A DNA stretch of 60,326 nucleotides from ZC4RG35 sp964388105. GTDB taxonomy: Bacteria; Actinomycetota; Acidimicrobiia; Spongiisociales; ZC4RG35. Made by a program: the position numbers and the translations under genes. Location: positions 1 through 60,326 of the forward strand of contig CAYLYQ010000007.1 in the NCBI GenBank assembly GCA_964388105.1. The letters run 5' to 3'. Every line of letters starts with the position of its first letter. Within the stretch, counting starts at the first letter, position 1. Below, piece by piece: positions 44,814 through 53,819 of the stretch. Under the pieces are notes generated by a model, which did not search any database, had not been told where the DNA came from, and saw only the letters and a program-made list of their open reading frames with translations.

Positions 44814-45008
44814 TCAGGCAGCGCGGTCGTCGGGCCGGTCGACCTTGATGCGGTATGGGCCCAGGTGGATCACACGCTGATGTCGAGAGACCTTGGCGGC
44901 AAGGCGCTCGGCCTCGGCCTTGCGACGCATGTCGCTGATGAGGATGTTGGCCATGTTGATCATGGTGCTTCTTTCGTCTTCGTAAGGAGTCTTCACTGTT
45001 ACGCTCAT
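44814..45008 (-). CDS. small basic protein of unknown function
   Basis: 64 residues from ATG 45008, with AGGAAAGG 9 nt upstream. The central helix NMANILISDMRRKAEAERLAAKVSRHQ is amphipathic and could be a short coiled coil or nucleic-acid-binding helix. The tail is basic (RVIHLGPYRIKVDRPDD). Divergent from the CGNR-like gene with a 30-bp, AT-richer intergenic region. A longer frame is possible but would enter the divergent gene. Confidence 0.5.
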   Translation of the reverse strand: MSVTVKTPYEDERSTMINMANILISDMRRKAEAERLAAKVSRHQRVIHLGPYRIKVDRPDDRAA

Positions 45009-45038
45009 TACTATAGCCTTTCCTGAAACAAAGCAAAC

Positions 45039-45590
45039 ATGGATTTTTCTCACTACACAGACGAGCCGGTCGACCTCTCCGTCGCATTGATGAACACCGC
45101 GCGGGCGAGTTCGGATGCACTTTCCTCGCTGGAGTCCTTCAAGGAGTTCCTCGAGGACTACCGGCACATGTGGGAGGGTGTCGCTCGCCCGCCCAAGGCG
45201 TCGGAGCTGGAGTCGATCCGCTCTCTCCGTGCGTCGTTGCGCCAGGTCATCGAATCACCCGACGAGACCACGGCCTCGGAACGCCTCAACCGGATCCTCT
45301 GTGAACACGACGCGCAGCCCCGGCTCTCGGTTCACAACGGCGACGCGCACTTCCACTTCGAGCCGATCGGCTCCGACATGTGCTCCTGGCTCGGTGCCAC
45401 GACCGCGATGGGCCTCGCCAGCGTCATGGTCGAACACGGGATGGATCGGTTCGGCACTTGCGCTGCGGTTGACTGCGACGACGTCTACGTCGACGCATCG
45501 CGCAACAGGTCGAGGCGACACTGCTCCTCGACCTGTTCCACCCGGGAAGCGGTGTCCGCCTACCGGAAACGTCAGTCAGACGACTCCTAG
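45039..45590 (+). CDS. CGNR-type zinc finger protein, probable stress-related DNA-binding protein
   Basis: 183 residues. The N-terminal part (about 1-130) matches the ABATE-like ligand/stress-sensing region by position. The C-terminus has FGTCAAVDCDDVYVDASRNRSRRHCSSTCSTREAV, the CGNR pattern C-x4-C...D-x-S-R-N-x-S-R-R-x-C-x3-C. The name-giving CGNR tetrapeptide is CSTR here, but all four zinc Cys residues are kept. Proteins of this family are thought to be transcription regulators. The divergent small basic protein may be its target. Confidence 0.85.
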   Translation: MDFSHYTDEPVDLSVALMNTARASSDALSSLESFKEFLEDYRHMWEGVARPPKASELESIRSLRASLRQVIESPDETTASERLNRILCEHDAQPRLSVHNGDAHFHFEPIGSDMCSWLGATTAMGLASVMVEHGMDRFGTCAAVDCDDVYVDASRNRSRRHCSSTCSTREAVSAYRKRQSDDS

Positions 45591-45595
45591 GGCGA

Positions 45596-46030
45596 TCAGC
45601 CGCTGGCGAGGGTGGCTGAGACCGAGAGCTCCACGTTGCCCTTCAAGGCCTGAGACACGGGGCAGCCGTCCTTGGCGGCGTTGGCGAGCTCCTGGAACTT
45701 CTCCTCATCGATCCCCGGGACGACCGCGGTGACCATGAGCTCCGAGGTGGTGATCCCCGTGCCGGGGACGAAGGTGATCGTCGCCGATGTGTCGATGCTG
45801 GTCGGAGGCGTCTCGTTCTTCGCCAGCATGTTGGAGAAAGCCATGGAGTAGCAGGTGGCGTGGGCAGCCGCGATCAGCTCCTCAGGGTTGGTGTGGCCCC
45901 CCTGGTCCTCGGCGCGGGCCTTCCAGTTCACCTCCATGGGGCCGACCGCTCCCGAGTCGAGGGTCGCCGTCCCATGACCGGTGAACAGGTCGCCCTCCCA
46001 GTAGGCGCGACCGGTGCTCTTCAGTGCCAT
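45596..46030 (-). CDS. osmC: OsmC family peroxiredoxin
   Basis: 144 residues. ATG 46030 gives the canonical start MALKSTGRAYWEGDLFTGHG; an in-frame upstream extension is not family-like. The two redox Cys are in AAHATCYSMAFSNML and AAKDGCPVSQALKGNVELSVSATL. OsmC reduces organic hydroperoxides in the cytoplasm with dihydrolipoyl or similar thiols. It lies 31 nt downstream of the PEP synthase gene end, on the same strand and convergent to the CGNR gene. Confidence 0.93.
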   Translation of the reverse strand: MALKSTGRAYWEGDLFTGHGTATLDSGAVGPMEVNWKARAEDQGGHTNPEELIAAAHATCYSMAFSNMLAKNETPPTSIDTSATITFVPGTGITTSELMVTAVVPGIDEEKFQELANAAKDGCPVSQALKGNVELSVSATLASG

Positions 46031-46061
46031 CTCGTTCCCTTTCGTGAGTTGACGGCCAAGA

Positions 46062-48476
46062 CTAGGCGTGGGTGCCTGCCAGCAGGCCATCCTCGACCGC
46101 CGCCACTCGCTGGGCGGTGGTCATCACCGTGTTGGGATCGAGACTCATCGAGTCGATCCCCATCTCGACAAGGGCTTCGGCCATGTCGGGGAAGTCGGAT
46201 GGTCCCTGCCCGCAGATGCCGATGTGGCGATCGTGTCGATGTGCCCCCTCGACTGCCTGGTGGATGGCGGCCATGACCCCGGGGTCACGTTCGTCGAACT
46301 CGAACGCGACCAGCTCGGAGTCGCGGTCGACCCCCAGGATGAGCTGCGTGAGGTCGTTGGAGCCGATCGAGAACCCGTCGAACAGTTCGGCGAAGGCGTC
46401 GACCTGCACCACGTTGTTCGGGATCTCACACATCACATACACCTCGAGGCCGTCCACTCCCCGTGTGAGCCCGTTCTCGGCCATGACCTGGAGCACCTTC
46501 TGTGCCTCGCCGACGCTCCTCACGAAGGGGATCATCAGGATCACGTTGGTGAGACCCATGTCGTCACGAACTCGTCGCATGGCAGCGCATTCGAGTTCGA
46601 ACCCCTCGCGATACGCCGGGTGGGCGTACCGCGCCGCCCCGCGGAAACCGATCATGGGGTTGGCCTCGACCGGCTCGAAGTGAGTTCCTCCGACCAGGCT
46701 GGCGTACTCGTTGGTCTTGAAGTCGGACATCCGCACCACGACGGGGCGGGGATAGAAGGCTGCCGCGATGGTCCCGACTCCCTCCGACAGGCGCTCCACG
46801 AAGAACTCGGCACCACTGGCGTAGCCGGAGACCAGCTCCTCGATCTGGGACCGCTCGTCGGGATCCGTGACGTCTTCTGGGTGGAGCAGCGCCATCGGAT
46901 GCGCCTTGATCGACTCGCTGACGATGAACTCCATCCGCGCCAACCCCACGCCGTCAACCGGCAGCCGGGCCACCCGGAACGCCTGATCGGGATTGCCGAG
47001 GTTGACCATCAAATGAGTCTTGGTGGGGACACGCCGGCTCACGTCCACTTCGGTCACCTCATACGGGACTTCTCCGGCGTAGATGCGTCCTGTGTCGCCC
47101 TCCGCACACGACACGGTGACCGTGGCGCCGGTTTCGATGATGGCGGTTGCCTGACCGGTCCCGACCACGGCGGGGATACCCAACTCGCGGGCCACGATGG
47201 CAGCGTGGCATGTGCGGCCTCCCCGGTTGGTCACCAGGGCCGAGGCCTGCTTCATCACCGGCTCCCAGTCGGGAGTGGTGGTATCGGCCACCAGAATCTC
47301 CCCGGGCTTGAACTTGGGCAGGTCTTCCTTGCGCACGATCACCCGAGCCGTGCCCACGCCAACCGCGGAGCCGACGGCGCGCCCCGTAACCAGGGAGTCA
47401 CCGGGCTCCGGGACGTGATACTGGAGGAGCGCCTGACGGGGTTGCTGCGACGAGACGGTCTCCGGGCGAGCCTGGACGATGTAGAGGCCGCCATCGACGC
47501 CGTCTTTCGCCCACTCGATGTCCATCGGGGTGGGCCGTCCGGCCCGGCGGCTGTAGTGGTCTTCGATCGCGATGGCGAAACCGGCCAGAGTGAGCACTTC
47601 CTCATCGCTGACACAGAACCTCTTCTGTTCGTCCGCCGGCGTGGGCACGTTCAGCGTGGACTGGCCGCTCCGGCTCTGGGCGTAGACCATCTTCAATTGT
47701 TTGGTGCCCATCATCCGGCGCAGCACGGTGCGATGGCCGCTGATGAACGTGGGCTTGTGAACGTAGAACTCGTCCGGGTCGATCGTGCCCTGCACCACGT
47801 TCTCACCCAGCCCGTAAGAGGCGGTGATGAACACGACGTCTTCGAACCCCGACTCCGTGTCGATGCTGAACATCACGCCGGAGGTTGCGAGATCGGAACG
47901 GACCATCTTCTGGATCCCCGCCGACAGCCCTATGGACAGGTGATCGAAGCCGCGCTCAGTCCGGTACGAGATCGCCCGGTCGGTGAAGAGTGAGGCGAAG
48001 CACCTCCGCGTGGCCTCGATGACGCGGTCCAGGCCCTGGACGTTGAGGAAAGTCTCGTGTTGTCCGGCGAATGACGCCGTGGGCAGGTCTTCGGCGGTGG
48101 CGGATGAGCGAACCGCGACGCTGATGTCCTCCCCGTATTCGGCTTCGAGTCGGCGGTAGGCGTCGCCTATCTCCTCGAGGAGGACCGCGGGCAGCGGGGC
48201 GGCATAGACCAACTCCCGGGCCCGGCGACCCCGACGGGCCAGTTCGGCGACGTCGACTTCACCGACTCCGTCCATCAGCGCCCGGAGCTCGCTCTCCACC
48301 CCTCCGAGGCGGACGGTGTCGAAGAAGGCCTGGGCGGTGGTGGCAAAACCGTTCGGTATCGGTACGTCGAGGGGCCGCAACTCGCGGTACATCTCGCCAA
48401 GGGACGCGTTCTTCCCTCCGACGACACCTACGTCGTCGATACCGATCTCTTCGAACCATTTGACGTAGCTACCCAT
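46062..48476 (-). CDS. ppsA: phosphoenolpyruvate synthase
   Basis: 804 residues from ATG 48476, preceded by GAAGGAG. The N-terminal ATP-grasp domain starts YVKWFEEIGIDDVGVVGGKNASLGEM. The phospho-His is in GGRTCHAAIVARELG. The C-terminal PEP/pyruvate barrel has IGSNDLTQLILGVDRDS and the general-acid Cys in IGICGQGPSD. The enzyme turns pyruvate plus ATP into PEP, AMP and phosphate, feeding gluconeogenesis. Length and domain order are normal for PpsA. Confidence 0.96.
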   Translation of the reverse strand: MGSYVKWFEEIGIDDVGVVGGKNASLGEMYRELRPLDVPIPNGFATTAQAFFDTVRLGGVESELRALMDGVGEVDVAELARRGRRARELVYAAPLPAVLLEEIGDAYRRLEAEYGEDISVAVRSSATAEDLPTASFAGQHETFLNVQGLDRVIEATRRCFASLFTDRAISYRTERGFDHLSIGLSAGIQKMVRSDLATSGVMFSIDTESGFEDVVFITASYGLGENVVQGTIDPDEFYVHKPTFISGHRTVLRRMMGTKQLKMVYAQSRSGQSTLNVPTPADEQKRFCVSDEEVLTLAGFAIAIEDHYSRRAGRPTPMDIEWAKDGVDGGLYIVQARPETVSSQQPRQALLQYHVPEPGDSLVTGRAVGSAVGVGTARVIVRKEDLPKFKPGEILVADTTTPDWEPVMKQASALVTNRGGRTCHAAIVARELGIPAVVGTGQATAIIETGATVTVSCAEGDTGRIYAGEVPYEVTEVDVSRRVPTKTHLMVNLGNPDQAFRVARLPVDGVGLARMEFIVSESIKAHPMALLHPEDVTDPDERSQIEELVSGYASGAEFFVERLSEGVGTIAAAFYPRPVVVRMSDFKTNEYASLVGGTHFEPVEANPMIGFRGAARYAHPAYREGFELECAAMRRVRDDMGLTNVILMIPFVRSVGEAQKVLQVMAENGLTRGVDGLEVYVMCEIPNNVVQVDAFAELFDGFSIGSNDLTQLILGVDRDSELVAFEFDERDPGVMAAIHQAVEGAHRHDRHIGICGQGPSDFPDMAEALVEMGIDSMSLDPNTVMTTAQRVAAVEDGLLAGTHA

Positions 48477-48566
48477 GGGCGACTCCTTCAGAGATGATTC
48501 ACCCAATGGTCCGGCCGCGCTTCAGGTGCTTCCAGGGCCGAACTGCCCGAATCTCCGTGACCCGAT

Positions 48567-48581
48567 CCCCGGTGCCCGGGG
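48567..48581. terminator. GC-rich hairpin downstream of the cupredoxin gene
   Basis: CCCCGG-TGC-CCGGGG, a 6-bp stem with a 3-nt loop. If the scaffold gap is artefactual, this lies about 60 nt after the cupredoxin stop. Confidence 0.35.
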
Positions 48582-48592
48582 TGCATGGGCGT

Positions 48593-48607
48593 GGCCGGAG
48601 CCCGGCC
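48593..48607. terminator. second GC-rich hairpin downstream of the cupredoxin gene
   Basis: GGCCGG-AGC-CCGGCC, a 6-bp stem with a 3-nt loop, just before the previous hairpin in the direction of cupredoxin transcription. Together they would form a two-step terminator. Confidence 0.35.
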
Positions 48608-48636
48608 AATCCTCGACCGTCACCCCTGCCCGGCGG

Positions 48637-48691
48637 GCTCAGCCTCCGACGGTGATGGACCCGGTCATCTGGGGATGGATGCCGCAGAAGA
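48637..48691. repeat. 55-bp direct repeat flanking the first N gap, left copy
   Basis: The 55 bp before the gap, beginning GCTCAGCCTCCGACGG and ending at GCCGCAGAAGA, are identical to the first 55 bp after it (48792-48846). This is the 3' end of the cupredoxin gene seen twice, best explained by two overlapping contig ends joined with a placeholder. Confidence 0.9.
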
Positions 48692-48791
48692 NNNNNNNNN
48701 NNNNNNNNNNNNNNNNNNNNNNNNNNNNNNNNNNNNNNNNNNNNNNNNNNNNNNNNNNNNNNNNNNNNNNNNNNNNNNNNNNNNNNNNNNN
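48692..48791. other. scaffold gap of exactly 100 N
   Basis: A fixed-size placeholder. Because the flanks share 55 identical bases, the true gap is probably zero or negative and no sequence need be missing. The stretch 48477-48793 contains no gene besides the repeat copy and the two hairpins. Confidence 0.9.
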
Positions 48792-48846
48792 GCTCAGCCT
48801 CCGACGGTGATGGACCCGGTCATCTGGGGATGGATGCCGCAGAAGA
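48792..48846. repeat. 55-bp direct repeat flanking the first N gap, right copy
   Basis: Identical to 48637-48691. It encodes the C-terminus of the cupredoxin on the minus strand. Confidence 0.9.
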
Positions 48847-49168
48847 AGGAGTACTCACCCGCCTCGTCGAAGGTGTGGGTGAAAGAGTCACCACCTGCCA
48901 GTGACCCGCTGTCGAACTCGCCGTCGGTCGAAGTCCAGGTGTGAGGGGTGCTGTCCTCGTTGACCACCCGGACCTCCTCACCCACTGCAACCGACTCGGG
49001 CCCGGAGAAGGCGAACCCCGCGATGGTGATCGTGGCCTCTGCGGCGGCGGTGGATGACGGCTCGGCCGGCGCACTGGTGGAGGTGGTGGCGTCGCTCGAG
49101 CCCCCACTGCATGCGGCCACGGCGGTCAGGAGGACGAGCAACCAGGGGAGCTTTGATCTGTGTGTCAC
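48794..49168 (-). CDS. cupredoxin (plastocyanin/azurin-like) lipoprotein
   Basis: 124 residues. Lipobox AVAACSG with Cys near 20, short Thr/Ala/Ser linker, then a single cupredoxin domain. Type I copper ligands are present: His in STPHTWTS, and Cys, His and Met in SFFCGIHPQMTG. Small blue copper proteins shuttle electrons outside the membrane. The gene is complete; its 3' end also appears as the duplicated sequence left of the N gap. It is 33 nt downstream of the cyclase/ATPase gene on the same strand. Confidence 0.92.
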   Translation of the reverse strand: MTHRSKLPWLLVLLTAVAACSGGSSDATTSTSAPAEPSSTAAAEATITIAGFAFSGPESVAVGEEVRVVNEDSTPHTWTSTDGEFDSGSLAGGDSFTHTFDEAGEYSFFCGIHPQMTGSITVGG

Positions 49169-49201
49169 GTTTCCACTACGAAAAGGAGTCGCCGACGGTT
49201 C

Positions 49202-51829
49202 TCAGGCATCGGTCGGGCCTGCCAGTCCGTAGGCGACGGCCTCGGACAAGCTCATCGCCGCCCCCTCTGCGAACGCAGCCGCGTCGTAGCTCTCGAGCTC
49301 TTCGAGGCGCTCGAGATCGATGCCCTCGATGGCGTTGATCTCCGTGCCCACGATGTCGACTCCCGACGACCTGCGGAACTTGTCCATCGCACCCAGGAGC
49401 CGGGACGTGCGGGGCAAGTCGCCCAGATTCATCGAGACCCCTGCGAGCAGGAACAGGTTCATGATCACCCCCGATACGTCCCGGTGGCCCCAGAACAGAC
49501 TCAGCGACTCGTTGAACATCGGCCATGCCCGCTCGTGCCGTCCGAGCTGGTGGAGGACGTATCCCGCCTCGTAGAGCGCCCAACCCACGCCAAACTCGTT
49601 GCCCGACTGCCGGTACCGCTCGGCAGCTGCGAGGTAAGACTCGTACGCCTGGTCCAGTCGATCGTGCGCCAGATGGAAGTTGCCCATTGCCCAGGCGATG
49701 TCTCCGAGGCCGTCGACGTCGCCATGGCGGCCGAAGATCTCCTCGGCCTCACCGAGCAGATCGCGCGCGAGGTCGAAGTCATGGCCGGAAAACCCCACGG
49801 CCAATCCGTAGTTGTAGAGAGCGACGGCGAGATCCCTTCCCTCACCGAGCTCCCGCTGCAATTCGAGCGCCTTCAGGTACGAGGCCGAGCACTCGTCCAT
49901 GAGCCCGCGCCACCACTGGATCCCACCGAGGGCCTCCAGGCCCTTGGCCGTGCGCTCCTTGCTCGCGCCCGGAAGCGCCAGCGCAGCCTGGATGCGCTCT
50001 TCGGCTTCGTGCAGATATCCCCTCGCCTGCCAGAAGCGCCAGACCGAGGAGATCAAGTCCAACACCTCATCGACTGACCCGGCCTCGATCCCCCAATCGA
50101 TGGCAGCGCGGATGTTGTCGTGGTTGGCTTCGAGGAGGTCGAACCAGAAGAGCCTCTGCGCTCGGAGCATCTCGGGCGCAGCCCGGAGTGCCAGGGCGCA
50201 GAACACCTGCAGATGGAGGCGGTGAGCGTTGTCCCACTCGCCCATCTCCTTCAGCCTTTCACGCGCGAACTCCCGGATGACGAAGAGGAGGCGGAACCAG
50301 GGGCTGCCCAACTTCTCCATGTTGAAGATCAGGCTGTGATCCACGAGCAGCTCGAGGCCGTCGACGAGGTCGGACTCGATCGAGTCGGCGACGAGGGCCT
50401 CCACCTCCTCGAGCCGTGACCAGCCCGAGAACACCGAGAGCCAGGCGAACAAGCGCTGAGACTCGGCGTCGAGCAGGTCGTAACTCCAGGCGATCGTGGC
50501 CTCAATGGTCCGCTGCCGTTCGGGGAGGTCCACCGATCCCGAGCTCAACATGCGGGTGTCCAACCGCGCGACGACCGTCTCCACGGGGAAGAGCCGCAAC
50601 CTCGACGCGACCAACTCGATCGCCAACGGCAGGCCGTCCAAGCGACCCACCAGTTCCACGATCGCACCCACGTTCTCCGGCGTGACGTCGAAATCGGGCC
50701 GCACCGCTCTCGTGCGCTCAACGAGGAGCCGGACCCCTTCGGAACGGAGTGCATCTTCGACCGTCGCCCTGCCGACCGGAGCGGCCAGGGGCGGGATCGG
50801 CATCTCTTGCTCTCCCGCGATGCGGAGCGGCGTCCTGGAGGTGGCGACGAGCTTCACACCTGGGGCGTTCCGGATAAGCGCGGACACGACCGGGGCCGCG
50901 CCGATCACGTGCTCGAAGTTGTCGAGGACGAGCAGGACCTCGAGCCCGCGGAGCTGCTCCACGAGGCGGTCTGCCGGCGCCTCGTCCGGCGACGATGCAG
51001 CAATCCCAACTGCACTGAGGATCGTCGACGCCACGAGGGAATCCTCCATGACGGGCGCCAGGTCGATGAAGAAGACGCCGTCGGCGAACTGGTCGCTCAC
51101 CTCGCCCGCCAGCTGCATGGCCAAACGAGTCTTGCCGGTGCCTCCCGGTCCTGTGAAGGTGAGGACGCGCGTCGACTGGAGCAGGCGGACCGCCTCTTCC
51201 AGTTCGGCTTCCCGTCCGACGAAGCTGGTCAGCTGGGCGGGAAGGTTGTTGGGCACCGCGTCGAGCGTCCGCAGCGGAGCGAACTCGGAAGGGAGGCCCT
51301 CGATGGCGAGCTGCATGATCGTCTCGGGGTCGGACAGGTCCTTGAACCGGTGCTTGCCGAGGTCGACCAATCCCACTCCCGGTGGCAGCGAGCGCTCCAC
51401 GAGGATGCTGGTGGCTTCGGAGAGAATCACCTGGCCACCGTGTCCGGCGTCGGCGATCCGCGCCGCGCGATGCACGTCGAGTCCCAGATAGTTGGCGCCG
51501 CCGAGGGTGCCGATGCCGGTGTGGAGCCCCATCCGCACACGAACGACCGCATCTTCGTCCCACGGCTCCTGGGCGAGCCCTCGCTGTGCTGCCACGGCCG
51601 CGGCCACCCCGTCCATGGCCACTTCGAACACCGCGAAGAACGAGTCCCCGTCCGTCTTCACCACCCGCCCGTGGTTGTCCTGGATCGCCCCCGAGATGAT
51701 GGTGTCATGGCGCGCCAGGACGTCGGCCCACCGATCCCCGAGGCGTTGGACCATGAGGGTCGACCCCTCGATGTCGGTGAAGAGAAAGGTCACCGTGCCC
51801 GTGGGCAGACTCGCACCCGGCAGCGTCGT
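49202..51829 (-). CDS. class III nucleotide cyclase-like domain, STAND ATPase and TPR regulator protein
   Basis: 863 residues from GTG 51793, or 875 if translation begins at ACG 51829. The upstream codons add LPTGTV, which completes the normal LPTGTVTFLFTDIEGST start of this family, and AGGAGG lies 6 nt before the ACG. The cyclase domain (about 1-180) keeps both metal Asp residues (FTDIEGS and KTDGDSF), but the AARI Asn is His (GLDVHRAARI). An NB-ARC-like ATPase follows with FTGPGGTGKTRLA and LLVLDNFEH. The last 350 residues are TPR-like helices. Such proteins are signal-sensing regulators. The SD overlaps the mmsA stop. Confidence 0.9.
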   Translation of the reverse strand, partial: TTLPGASLPTGTVTFLFTDIEGSTLMVQRLGDRWADVLARHDTIISGAIQDNHGRVVKTDGDSFFAVFEVAMDGVAAAVAAQRGLAQEPWDEDAVVRVRMGLHTGIGTLGGANYLGLDVHRAARIADAGHGGQVILSEATSILVERSLPPGVGLVDLGKHRFKDLSDPETIMQLAIEGLPSEFAPLRTLDAVPNNLPAQLTSFVGREAELEEAVRLLQSTRVLTFTGPGGTGKTRLAMQLAGEVSDQFADGVFFIDLAPVMEDSLVASTILSAVGIAASSPDEAPADRLVEQLRGLEVLLVLDNFEHVIGAAPVVSALIRNAPGVKLVATSRTPLRIAGEQEMPIPPLAAPVGRATVEDALRSEGVRLLVERTRAVRPDFDVTPENVGAIVELVGRLDGLPLAIELVASRLRLFPVETVVARLDTRMLSSGSVDLPERQRTIEATIAWSYDLLDAESQRLFAWLSVFSGWSRLEEVEALVADSIESDLVDGLELLVDHSLIFNMEKLGSPWFRLLFVIREFARERLKEMGEWDNAHRLHLQVFCALALRAAPEMLRAQRLFWFDLLEANHDNIRAAIDWGIEAGSVDEVLDLISSVWRFWQARGYLHEAEERIQAALALPGASKERTAKGLEALGGIQWWRGLMDECSASYLKALELQRELGEGRDLAVALYNYGLAVGFSGHDFDLARDLLGEAEEIFGRHGDVDGLGDIAWAMGNFHLAHDRLDQAYESYLAAAERYRQSGNEFGVGWALYEAGYVLHQLGRHERAWPMFNESLSLFWGHRDVSGVIMNLFLLAGVSMNLGDLPRTSRLLGAMDKFRRSSGVDIVGTEINAIEGIDLERLEELESYDAAAFAEGAAMSLSEAVAYGLAGPTDA

Positions 51830-51839
51830 GGCAGGCCTC

Positions 51840-53333
<1,494 letters not shown>

Positions 53334-53368
53334 GAGGGCACCACGCTAGCGGCCACCGGAGGGCTCGA

Positions 53369-53803
53369 TCAGCCCTCGGCGGCGATGACGTGATCCATGC
53401 CCCACGCCCGCACCCGGGTCGGGATGATCCTGATCCCGACGGAGTACATCCCTGCGAATTGGGAGGGTGTCCAGCCGAGGCCTCCGATCAGGTCTTCGTA
53501 CTTCGCGAGGTACTCCGGCCAGTCGTCGGCGGCGGGAAGCGCCTCGTCGACGCGTGCCTTGCCTTCGATGATGAGGGCCCCGCTGGCCTCCGTGTCGCCC
53601 CTCAGAACGGCGGACACCCGGTCGTTCCCCTTCAGCGAGGAGAGCCTCGGTGAAGTCGGCCGGTTGTACACGACGATGTCATCCCCGTCCCTGAGAAACC
53701 ACACCGGGGTGGTCTGCGGCTGGCCCGACGCCGAAACGGCGGTGAGGTGGAAGATGACGGCCTTGTCGAGAGCAGCGCAGACTTCGGGACGGTCGGTGAG
53801 CAT
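53369..53803 (-). CDS. PPOX class F420-dependent oxidoreductase (TIGR03667-like)
   Basis: 144 residues with a split-beta-barrel flavin/F420 fold. AVIFHLTAVSASGQPQTTPVWFLRDGDDIVVY and SSLKGNDRVSAVLRGD follow the F420-binding family pattern, and the C-terminal RIIPTRVRAWGMD is typical of the TIGR03667 group. These enzymes reduce small molecules with F420H2 in the cytoplasm. The substrate is unknown. It is upstream of mmsA on the same strand by 35 nt. Confidence 0.88.
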   Translation of the reverse strand: MLTDRPEVCAALDKAVIFHLTAVSASGQPQTTPVWFLRDGDDIVVYNRPTSPRLSSLKGNDRVSAVLRGDTEASGALIIEGKARVDEALPAADDWPEYLAKYEDLIGGLGWTPSQFAGMYSVGIRIIPTRVRAWGMDHVIAAEG

Positions 53804-53819
53804 CAGCGGAAAGTAGCCG

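Noticed and set aside
46068..47993. A 641-codon open frame antisense to PEP synthase
   Set aside because: Shadow of a highly conserved enzyme gene; no recognisable domain.
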